From positions 1 to 8,939 of the forward strand of contig JAHJUB010000070.1 of assembly GCA_018829455.1 (NCBI GenBank): a stretch of 8,939 bases of DNA, in the 5' to 3' direction. Below the pieces are notes generated by a model that did no database searches, was not told where the DNA came from, and saw only the letters and a list, made by a program, of their open reading frames with translations. Origin of the DNA: Candidatus Omnitrophota bacterium (lineage in GTDB: Bacteria > Ratteibacteria > UBA8468 > MWAK01). The translations under genes were made by a program, and so were the position numbers. Positions 1 through 5,445 of the stretch are shown here, in pieces (position 1 is the stretch's first letter; every line of letters starts with the position of its first letter).

Positions 1-4
1 TACC

Positions 5-121
5 TATAAGCGTCATAATTACACTATATTTTTTCAGGATTGAAATCGGAAGGTTGTTTATTTGTGCGGGATATACAGCTTATGGTAAGATAAAAAGAGG
101 GATTATTTAATGACGCTTATA
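5..121. repeat. AT-rich segment bounded by a 12-bp inverted repeat
   Basis: Positions 5-16 (tataagcgtcat) are the exact reverse complement of 110-121 (atgacgcttata). The 93 bases between them are AT-rich, unlike the GC-richer araB sequence that follows. I see no complete gene here. The right arm falls where homology to ribulokinase begins, so the segment marks the edge of a rearrangement, a small insertion, or a fold-back assembly artefact. No target-site duplication is visible, and only four bases lie left of the left arm. A GAGGG Shine-Dalgarno-like run (97-101) precedes an ATG at 110 that opens only six codons. The inverted repeat is certain; its nature is not. Confidence 0.55.
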
Positions 122-126
122 CTTCT

Positions 127-1638
127 GTGAAAATCGCTGTTAAAGGCGTCCTGAAAGAAGCAAAGAAAAACGACCCGGCTTTTACGCCGGATAAGGTTAT
201 CGGCATCGGCGTTGACACAACCGGCAGTACGCCGATTCCGGTTGACAAATCCGGCCGGCCGCTCGCTTTCAGCAAAAAATTCAGCGATAACCCCAACAGT
301 TACGCCTGGCTCTGGAAGGACCATACTTCGGCCGAAGAAGCCGAGGAGATTACCGCAAAAGCAAAAAAAAGCCATCCGGAATATTTACGGCGCTGCGGCG
401 GCCGCTATTCTTCGGAATGGTTCTTTGCCAAAATCCTCCATCTGAGCCGGATTGACCCGAAAGTTTTTCAGGCGGCCGAAAGTTTCGTAGAACTGGAAGA
501 TTTCGTGCCGGCGCTGTTAGCCGACAACCTGGCGCCGCAAAAACTCAAGCGCGGCATCTGCGCCGCGGGCCACAAAGCGCTTTATTGCAACCGATGGAAA
601 GGGCTGCCTTCGGAGACATTCCTTGCTTCGCTCAGTCCGAATTTCAAAGGTTTGCGGGGCCGGCTTTACGAAGAAGCATACCCGGCCGGCGACCAGGCCG
701 GCCGACTCTCCCGAAAATGGGCGCAGGAACTCGGACTGAGAGAGGGAATTGCCATCAGCGTGGGCGCTTTTGACGCCCACCTGGGCGCAATCGGAGCCGG
801 CATCAAAAAGAACGGGCTGGTCAAGGTAATCGGAACTTCAGCCTGCGACTTGATGGTCTTCCCGGCCAATAATGAGTGCCGGCTGGAAAAGATAGACGGG
901 ATGTGCGGCCTGGCCGAAAGTTCCATCATTCCCGGTTCCATCGGTCTGGAAGCAGGCCAGTCCGCGGTGGGTGATATCTTCGCCTGGTTTGTGGAAAACT
1001 GCGTACCGGCCGATTATTCGGTTGCCGCAAACAAAAACAAGAAAAACATTCAGGCGTACCTGAGCGAAAAGGCTGCCCGGCTGACTCCCGGGGCGAGCGG
1101 CCTGCTTGCCCTGGACTGGAACAACGGAAACCGTTCCGTTTTAGTCGACCAGAAACTTTCCGGATTGATTCTGGGGCAGACGCTGGCCACCAGACCGGAA
1201 GAAATTTACCGGGCTTTGATTGAAGCCACCGGTTTCGGCGCCAGAACCATCATTGACCGAATTGAAAAATCCGGAGAAAGAATTAAGGAAGTGATTACCT
1301 GCGGCGGCATACCCAAAAAAAATCCGCTTCTGATGCAAATTTACAGCGATATCTTTAACCGGCCGCTTAAAATTGCCGCCTCGGAACAAACCTGCGCGCT
1401 GGGCGCGGCCCTGGTCGGCGCGGTTGCGGCCGGCAAAGAAGCCGGCGGTTTTTCCAGCGTTGCGGAAGGCCAGAAGATGCTCTGCCGGTTTGAACCGAAA
1501 GAATACCAACCGGATAAAAAATCAGTTGCCGCCTATCAGAAACTCTACCGGCTTTACGGCCAATTGCACGATGCGTTCGGACGACCGGACGGCTGTCTCT
1601 TTTCGGTGATGAAAGAACTAATACAAAAGAATTCGTAG
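127..1638 (+). CDS. araB: Ribulokinase AraB (FGGY kinase), N-terminally truncated
   Basis: Ribulokinase phosphorylates L-ribulose to L-ribulose-5-phosphate with ATP in cytoplasmic L-arabinose catabolism. Compared with the E. coli AraB sequence I recall, conserved stretches run throughout: GVDTTGST (28-35), LWKDHT (62-67), GGRYSSEW (91-98), AAGHKALY (146-153), GAFDAHLGAIG with the likely catalytic Asp216 (213-223), VIGTSACD (234-241), GLEAGQSAVGDIFAWF (273-288), LDWNNGNRS (329-337), GGIPKKNPLLMQ (393-404) and ALGAALVGAV (424-433). The C-terminus looks complete. The first ~80 residues of the family are missing, including the DFGTxSxR phosphate-binding segment. The only start in the open frame is GTG 127; an in-frame TAA lies at 91-93, and the frame already resembles AraB from about 112 (DAYTSVKIAV). 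As read, the product should be inactive unless the N-terminus is encoded upstream or the junction is an assembly error. The partner epimerase araD follows; araA is not in the window. Identity is firm; the start and function are not. Confidence 0.9.
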   Translation: MKIAVKGVLKEAKKNDPAFTPDKVIGIGVDTTGSTPIPVDKSGRPLAFSKKFSDNPNSYAWLWKDHTSAEEAEEITAKAKKSHPEYLRRCGGRYSSEWFFAKILHLSRIDPKVFQAAESFVELEDFVPALLADNLAPQKLKRGICAAGHKALYCNRWKGLPSETFLASLSPNFKGLRGRLYEEAYPAGDQAGRLSRKWAQELGLREGIAISVGAFDAHLGAIGAGIKKNGLVKVIGTSACDLMVFPANNECRLEKIDGMCGLAESSIIPGSIGLEAGQSAVGDIFAWFVENCVPADYSVAANKNKKNIQAYLSEKAARLTPGASGLLALDWNNGNRSVLVDQKLSGLILGQTLATRPEEIYRALIEATGFGARTIIDRIEKSGERIKEVITCGGIPKKNPLLMQIYSDIFNRPLKIAASEQTCALGAALVGAVAAGKEAGGFSSVAEGQKMLCRFEPKEYQPDKKSVAAYQKLYRLYGQLHDAFGRPDGCLFSVMKELIQKNS

Positions 1639-1684
1639 GGGCGCCATTCATGGCGCCCGCGGGGCGGATGAATCCGCCCCCTAC
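1635..1684. repeat. Double-hairpin REP-like palindromic element
   Basis: Two perfect 9-bp stem-loops stand side by side: gggcgccat (1639-1647) pairs with atggcgccc (1650-1658), and ggggcggat (1661-1669) pairs with atccgcccc (1672-1680), each with a 2-nt loop. The ends are themselves inverted: gtagggg (1635-1641) against cccctac (1678-1684). The araB stop codon TAG (1636-1638) lies inside the left end, and the araD start is five bases beyond the right end. The architecture matches REP/BIME-type dispersed repeats. It could act as a transcript processing, attenuation or stability element between araB and araD. No T-run follows, so it is not a standard terminator. Confidence 0.75.
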
Positions 1685-1689
1685 ATAAT

Positions 1690-2361
1690 ATGGATAAATT
1701 AACTCGTCTCAGAAAAGAAGTGCTAAAAGCAAATCTCTCTCTGCCGAAATGGGGACTGGTGGTCAGCACCCAGGGCAACGTCAGCGGTTTTGACCGGAAA
1801 AAAGGGCTGGTCGTAATCAAGCCCAGCGGGGTTTCCTATTCCCGCCTGAAATTATCAGATCTGGTAACGTTAAATCTTGCCGGCGAAAAAATTTCCGGCG
1901 CAAATAAACCGTCGGTGGACTGGCCGCACCACCTCTATCTTTACCGGAACATTCCGGGCATCGGCGGCGTCGTGCATACCCACTCGCCTTACGCAACCGC
2001 TTTTGCGGCCGCCGGAATTCCTATAACCTGTCTTACAACCGGACAAGCGGACATCTTCGGCGGCGAAATTCCAGTCACGTCATACGCGGACAACCAGGCG
2101 GATAATATCGGAAAAACGATTATTAAGGCGTATCGTCCGGGCTGTCCGGCAATCATCCTGGGACAGCACGGCGTATTCGCTTTTGACGAAAGTCCGGAAA
2201 AAGCGGTTCTGGCCGCGAAGCTGACCGAATACTTCGCCCAGATAAATCTCTTCGGCCTGCTGCTGGGAAAAGCGGTAGGCCGGAACGTTCGGCCGATACC
2301 GGAGAAAGAGATTCAAAAATGGCTCCGGCGGTACCACGGCGGGGGATACGGTCAAACCTGA
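1690..2361 (+). CDS. araD: L-ribulose-5-phosphate 4-epimerase (class II aldolase family)
   Basis: The enzyme interconverts L-ribulose-5-phosphate and D-xylulose-5-phosphate, the step that passes arabinose carbon to the pentose phosphate pathway. The 223-residue protein is a full-length zinc-dependent class II aldolase/epimerase. Visible motifs are QGNVSGFD (28-35), VIKPSGVSYS (42-51), KPSVDWPHH with Asp77, the metal-binding HTH (His96, His98), QADIFGG with Asp121, QHGVFAF with His160, and the C-terminal YGQ with Tyr220. These align with E. coli AraD D76, H95, H97, D120, H171 and Y229 as I recall them. The Asp and Tyr features favour the epimerase over L-fuculose-phosphate aldolase. ATG 1690 is the natural start (MDKLTRLRKEVLKANLSLP matches the family), but it has no Shine-Dalgarno because the palindromic repeat ends five bases upstream. 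Translation may depend on readthrough or coupling from araB. UlaF/SgbE-type epimerases acting on other routes to the same substrate are the main alternative. Confidence 0.88.
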   Translation: MDKLTRLRKEVLKANLSLPKWGLVVSTQGNVSGFDRKKGLVVIKPSGVSYSRLKLSDLVTLNLAGEKISGANKPSVDWPHHLYLYRNIPGIGGVVHTHSPYATAFAAAGIPITCLTTGQADIFGGEIPVTSYADNQADNIGKTIIKAYRPGCPAIILGQHGVFAFDESPEKAVLAAKLTEYFAQINLFGLLLGKAVGRNVRPIPEKEIQKWLRRYHGGGYGQT

Positions 2362-2371
2362 AAAGGGAAAA

Positions 2372-3391
2372 ATGAAAAAAGTCAGGGTTGGGATTGTCGG
2401 CGGAGCCGGTTATACCGGCGGGGAACTGTTGCGCTTACTGGTAAACCACGCCGGCGTTAAAATTACCTGCATCACTTCCGAGACGTTCCCGGGTAAAAAA
2501 GTAATTGAGCAGTACCCCAAACTAAAGGGACTGAGCAATCTTACCTTTCAGTCTTACCAAAAACAGAGGGTGGTTGAAGCCGTAGATTTCGTCTTTCTGG
2601 CCAAGCCGCATCCAAACTCATTCGCGATGGTGCGGGAACTTTTCGGAAAGGTGCGGATTATTGACCTTTCCGCAGACTTCCGTTTTCCGGCGGCCCAGGA
2701 CTTTGAGCGCGCCTACCAGACCAAACACTTGGCCCCGGAATTCCTGAAGGAGAGCGTTTACGGCCTGCCGGAAATTTTCCCAAAACAGATAAAAAAAGCA
2801 AAATTAATAGCCAATCCGGGCTGCTATCCCACCGGCGTCATCCTCGCAGTCTTTCCACTTATCCAAAAAGGCATCATTGAACCGGAAATCAACGTGAGCG
2901 CAATCTCCGGTTTTTCCGGCGCCGGCCGTTCACTTTCACCTGATAGCCCGGCCTATTCGGTTGTGGATAATATTCGTCCTTACAAGGTCGGGGTCCACCC
3001 CCACAGCGCCGAGATGGAAGAAAAGATAAAAACAGCCACCGGCCAGGAAGTAAGCATTAACTTCATACCGCAGGTAGCCGGGTTTGAAAGAGGTATTTTA
3101 AGCGTTATCTTCACCCGCCTGAAGAAAAAAACTTCTCCGGAAACGCTTGTTTCGCTTTACCGAAAAACTTACCGGAAATGTCCGTTCGTCCGGGTCTGCC
3201 CCCAGGGTCAGTATCCGGAAATAAAGAACGTGGTGATGACCAATTTCTGCAACCTTGGCGTTCAGATACTCAAAGACAACGGCCTGGTTATAATTACGGC
3301 GATTGACAACTTGATTAAAGGAGCGGCCGGGCAAGCCATCCAAAACCTCAACATCATGGCCGGATTCCCGGAAAAGGAGGCGCTCCAGTGA
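2372..3391 (+). CDS. argC: N-acetyl-gamma-glutamyl-phosphate reductase
   Basis: ArgC reduces N-acetylglutamyl-phosphate to N-acetylglutamate semialdehyde with NADPH, the third step of arginine biosynthesis, in the cytoplasm. The 339-residue protein has the nucleotide-binding N-terminus VGIVGGAGYTGGELLRLL (6-23), AKPH (77-80), DLSADFRF (98-105), the catalytic-cysteine motif NPGCYPTG (148-155, Cys151), SGFSGAGRS (179-187), HPHSAEME (209-216) holding the likely catalytic histidine, RGIL (240-243), and DNLIKGAAGQAIQNLNIM (312-329). Two positions differ from the usual pattern: FxPHL.P reads FIPQVAG (231-237), and HRH reads HPH. The main catalytic residues remain. The ATG lies 10 bases after the araD stop, with AAAGGGA (2362-2368) as a ribosome-binding site. 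The 3' end overlaps aroE by GTGA. No other arg gene is present. A LysY-type paralogue for lysine synthesis is a less likely alternative. Confidence 0.93.
   Translation: MKKVRVGIVGGAGYTGGELLRLLVNHAGVKITCITSETFPGKKVIEQYPKLKGLSNLTFQSYQKQRVVEAVDFVFLAKPHPNSFAMVRELFGKVRIIDLSADFRFPAAQDFERAYQTKHLAPEFLKESVYGLPEIFPKQIKKAKLIANPGCYPTGVILAVFPLIQKGIIEPEINVSAISGFSGAGRSLSPDSPAYSVVDNIRPYKVGVHPHSAEMEEKIKTATGQEVSINFIPQVAGFERGILSVIFTRLKKKTSPETLVSLYRKTYRKCPFVRVCPQGQYPEIKNVVMTNFCNLGVQILKDNGLVIITAIDNLIKGAAGQAIQNLNIMAGFPEKEALQ
3373..3380 (+). promoter_or_regulatory. Strong ribosome-binding site for aroE
   Basis: AAAGGAGG lies within the last argC codons, seven bases before GTG 3388. It is the best Shine-Dalgarno match I found in the window and fixes the GTG as the aroE start despite its overlap with the argC stop. 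Confidence 0.85.
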
Positions 3392-4227
3392 CCAAGGCTT
3401 TCGTTGGTATCTTTGGTTACCCGGTCGGGCACACCCTCTCGCCTCTCTTCCAGAACGCTGCTTTTAAGGCATTGGGGATAAATGCCGAATATGTCGTTTT
3501 TGAAGTTGCGCCGAAAGACCTTGAAGACGCGGTACAGGTAATCCGTTCCCCGGAATTCCTGGGCGCCAACCTGACCATCCCGCATAAAGAAAAGGTAATC
3601 CCGTTCCTGGATGAGGTTACGTCTATGGCCAAAAAATGCGGTTCGGTAAATACCATTGTCAACTGCGGCGGAAAATTGAGAGGCGAGACAACCGACGGTC
3701 CCGGCTTTATCCGCTCCCTGAAAGAAGAAACAGGGATGTCTCCGAAGGGAAAAAGAATTCTCCTGGCCGGCGCCGGCGGCGCGGCCCGGGCCGTGGCTTT
3801 CGCGCTCGCCGAAGCAAAAGCAGACGTTTATTTAACCAACCGGACCGCGGAAAAAGGGGAAAAACTGGTCTCCGATTTAAAAAATTTCTATCCGCAGAAT
3901 ACGGTTACTTATATCCCGTTTTCGGAAAGAGCAGATGCATTGCGCCGGGAAAAAATTGACATCCTCATCAACGCCACTTCGGTGGGTATAGAAAAGGAAA
4001 AGAACTTACCCCTCACCATCCCCTCTCCCCTTAGGGGAGAGGATAACAGATTAATCGTTTGCGATTTAATCTACAACCGCAAAACACTGCTCCTGCAGTC
4101 GGCGCAAAGACTTGGCCTGAAAACAATTGACGGACTGGGAATGCTCATCCACCAGGGCGCGCTCTCCTTCCAACTCTGGACCGGAAAGACCGCTCCGATA
4201 AAAAAGATGTTCGCTGCCGTAAAGTAA
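3388..4227 (+). CDS. aroE: Shikimate dehydrogenase (NADP+)
   Basis: AroE reduces 3-dehydroshikimate to shikimate with NADPH, step four of the chorismate pathway, in the cytoplasm. The 279-residue length is normal. The N-terminal substrate domain has GYPVGHTLSPLFQNAAF (10-26; Thr16 and Ser18 stand for the shikimate-binding SxS), NLTIPHKEK with catalytic Lys67, GSVNTIV with Asn88, and TTDGPGF with catalytic Asp103, where the usual NTDG begins with Thr. The Rossmann domain has GAGGAARAV (128-136), the NADP-phosphate-binding NRT (151-153), and NATSVG (195-200). The C-terminal GLGMLIHQGALSFQLWTG (249-266) carries the substrate-binding Gln256. GTG 3388 overlaps the argC TGA by GTGA, so translation is probably coupled. 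Residues 208-219 (PLTIPSPLRGED) are encoded by a palindromic repeat that replaces the usual variable loop before the DLIYN strand. All catalytic residues are intact, so I expect an active enzyme. QuiA/YdiB-type paralogues are less likely. Confidence 0.93.
   Translation: MTKAFVGIFGYPVGHTLSPLFQNAAFKALGINAEYVVFEVAPKDLEDAVQVIRSPEFLGANLTIPHKEKVIPFLDEVTSMAKKCGSVNTIVNCGGKLRGETTDGPGFIRSLKEETGMSPKGKRILLAGAGGAARAVAFALAEAKADVYLTNRTAEKGEKLVSDLKNFYPQNTVTYIPFSERADALRREKIDILINATSVGIEKEKNLPLTIPSPLRGEDNRLIVCDLIYNRKTLLLQSAQRLGLKTIDGLGMLIHQGALSFQLWTGKTAPIKKMFAAVK
4008..4042. repeat. Palindromic repeat inserted in frame within aroE
   Basis: The core is a perfect 9-bp stem, cctctcccc (4022-4030) with ggggagagg (4034-4042), and a TTA loop. 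It is preceded by the related pyrimidine run acccctcacc (4008-4017). It is translated as PLTIPSPLRGED. From general knowledge, similar 'PSPLRGE' peptides arise where CCCTCACC...CCTCTCC...GGAGAGG dispersed repeats have entered genes; I have not checked this against a database. The repeat sits in a surface loop between NATSVG and DLIYN, where a length-neutral or short insertion should be tolerated. Confidence 0.7.
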
Positions 4228-4252
4228 ATCGCAAGGTTTATCAAGACAAGTG

Positions 4253-4278
4253 ATACTAATTTGACGTCAAATTAGTAT
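4253..4278. promoter_or_regulatory. Perfect 26-bp palindrome after aroE
   Basis: atactaatttgac (4253-4265) is followed at once by its exact reverse complement (4266-4278). The centre is TTGACGTCAA and there is no spacer. It lies 25 bases after the aroE stop, at the start of a long AT-rich spacer (4228-4422) before the esterase gene. As RNA it could form an AU-rich 11-bp hairpin with an ACGU loop, but no U-run follows, so a terminator is unlikely. A binding site for a dimeric regulator, or the end of a transferred segment, would fit. The rest of the spacer shows only AT-rich sequence with TATAAA-like matches (4322-4327, 4380-4385) and no convincing promoter. Confidence 0.5.
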
Positions 4279-4410
4279 GAGAAGCAGATGTACACAAAAA
4301 CTAAAAATAATGCTAAAAATCTATAAAGTAATCTTTAATGTTTATCTACGGTTGTTTCGCATCCGTGCCTTTTGAGTCATATAAAAGCGGTTATACGCCA
4401 CCATAAGAAA

Positions 4411-4415
4411 GAGGG
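4411..4415 (+). promoter_or_regulatory. Ribosome-binding site deciding the esterase start
   Basis: GAGGG in the context AAGAAAGAGGG lies seven bases before ATG 4423. A TTG at 4372 would add 17 hydrophilic residues ahead of the signal peptide and has no comparable site, so ATG 4423 is preferred. Confidence 0.75.
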
Positions 4416-4422
4416 CATAATT

Positions 4423-5445
4423 ATGAGCAGAAAAAATAAATTATTTCTAATTGTTTTGTTAGTTGCAGTTGTGGGTGTAATTTTGTTAACTGCGAGTAAA
4501 AATGGCCATGCCGGAAATCGTACGGAAGAAATAATTTGTGATGGATTGGACAGAACCTATATAATTCATATCCCGTTTTCGCATAATAAGCGTAAATCCG
4601 TGCCGCTTTTAATTGTTTTACATGGTGGGGGTGGAACGAGCAAAGGTATGGTGGAACTCACACGTGGCGGTTTCAATACCCTGGCAGATAAAAAAGGTTT
4701 TATTGTTGTTTATCCTGATGGTATTAATAAACATTGGAATGATTCTAGAAATGATATATTAGCTGCTGATGTGGAAAAAATAGATGATGTTGGTTTTATA
4801 TCTACTCTAATTGATTATCTCGTAAAAACACTAAACGTTGACCCGAATAATGTCTATGTTACTGGGATGTCCAATGGAGCAATGATGACACATCGGCTTG
4901 CCCTTGAATTAGCTGATAAAATAACAGCGGTTGCTACAATTGCTGGAAATATACCCGAAGATCAATTACAATCAGGTACTCCAAAAAGAGCAATCCCTGT
5001 TTTAATTATTAGCGGTACCGATGATCCTATGATGCCGTGGGACGGCGGATATGTTCTTGGACAATCAAAACGTGGTAAAGTAATATCTGTACCTGAAACA
5101 GTAACGTACTGGGTAAATCATAGCCAGTGCTCCCCGACACCCACAATTACTTGGGAACCTGATAGAGACTCTCAAGATGGTACCCTGGTACGACGGAAAG
5201 TGTATAGCGGAGGTAAAAATGGAACGGAGGTAATTCTTTATGCCATTGAAGGTGGCGGACACACTTGGCCCGGTGGACAGCCATATTTGCCTAAAAGAAT
5301 CATTGGCAAAACCAGCAAGGATATAGATGCAAATGAGGTTATCTGGAATTTTTTCAAGAAACACTCGGATAAAACATCTGCGGTTATCTGCGTCCAAATG
5401 ATTTGTGCTTCCGTGCTTGACCATGCTGAATTTCGTCTACTGTGA
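4423..5445 (+). CDS. Secreted esterase, PHB depolymerase/feruloyl esterase (LpqC-like) family
   Basis: This is a predicted exported alpha/beta-hydrolase of 340 residues that cleaves ester bonds; the substrate could be a polyester, feruloyl esters of plant polysaccharides, or something else. The N-terminus is a signal peptide: basic KNK, a hydrophobic core at about 8-23, and possible cleavage after GHA (28-30). Then come LHGGGG (oxyanion region, 66-71), VVYPDG (95-100), DVGFISTLID (122-131), the nucleophile motif GMSNGAM with Ser150, GTDDPMMPW with the likely catalytic Asp201, and EGGGHTWPGG with His280. The family domain ends near VIWNFFKKHSD (306-316). The last 24 residues (317-340) look unrelated and are encoded by repeat-like DNA, suggesting that the original stop was lost or displaced. 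Codon use is clearly AT-richer than in neighbours: my hand count gives 18 G+C of 60 at 4441-4500, against 36 of 60 at 3781-3840 in aroE. Together with the flanking palindrome this suggests horizontal acquisition. Its stop overlaps the MFS start by GTGA. Confidence 0.82.
   Translation: MSRKNKLFLIVLLVAVVGVILLTASKNGHAGNRTEEIICDGLDRTYIIHIPFSHNKRKSVPLLIVLHGGGGTSKGMVELTRGGFNTLADKKGFIVVYPDGINKHWNDSRNDILAADVEKIDDVGFISTLIDYLVKTLNVDPNNVYVTGMSNGAMMTHRLALELADKITAVATIAGNIPEDQLQSGTPKRAIPVLIISGTDDPMMPWDGGYVLGQSKRGKVISVPETVTYWVNHSQCSPTPTITWEPDRDSQDGTLVRRKVYSGGKNGTEVILYAIEGGGHTWPGGQPYLPKRIIGKTSKDIDANEVIWNFFKKHSDKTSAVICVQMICASVLDHAEFRLL
5376..5395 (+). repeat. Short 10-bp-period tandem repeat in the esterase tail
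   Basis: atctgcggtt is followed by atctgcgtcc: two copies of atctgcgNNN with a 10-base period. It resembles common intergenic dispersed sequence and encodes part of the odd esterase C-terminus. No further copies follow directly. Confidence 0.45.

Noticed and set aside
3..110. Frame open from the window edge to TAA 108-110, about 35 codons, possibly the end of an upstream gene
   Set aside because: Its translation (PISVIITLYFF..., ending KIKRGII) shows no recognisable family, and the AT-rich DNA may be non-coding. It is too short to support.
666..941. Antisense reading frame inside araB, one of many such frames across the window
   Set aside because: It runs opposite a strongly conserved kinase frame and shows no domain of its own. 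The same applies to the other opposite-strand or shifted frames inside the named genes.
1635..1684. Intrinsic terminator between araB and araD
   Set aside because: The hairpins are strong, but there is no U-run. The repeated symmetrical architecture fits a REP-like element better.
4253..4278. Intrinsic terminator of aroE
   Set aside because: The stem is AU-rich and no U-run follows on either strand.
4372..4422. TTG 4372 as an alternative esterase start
   Set aside because: It would place 17 hydrophilic residues before a clear signal peptide and lacks a ribosome-binding site. ATG 4423 has GAGGG at a good distance.
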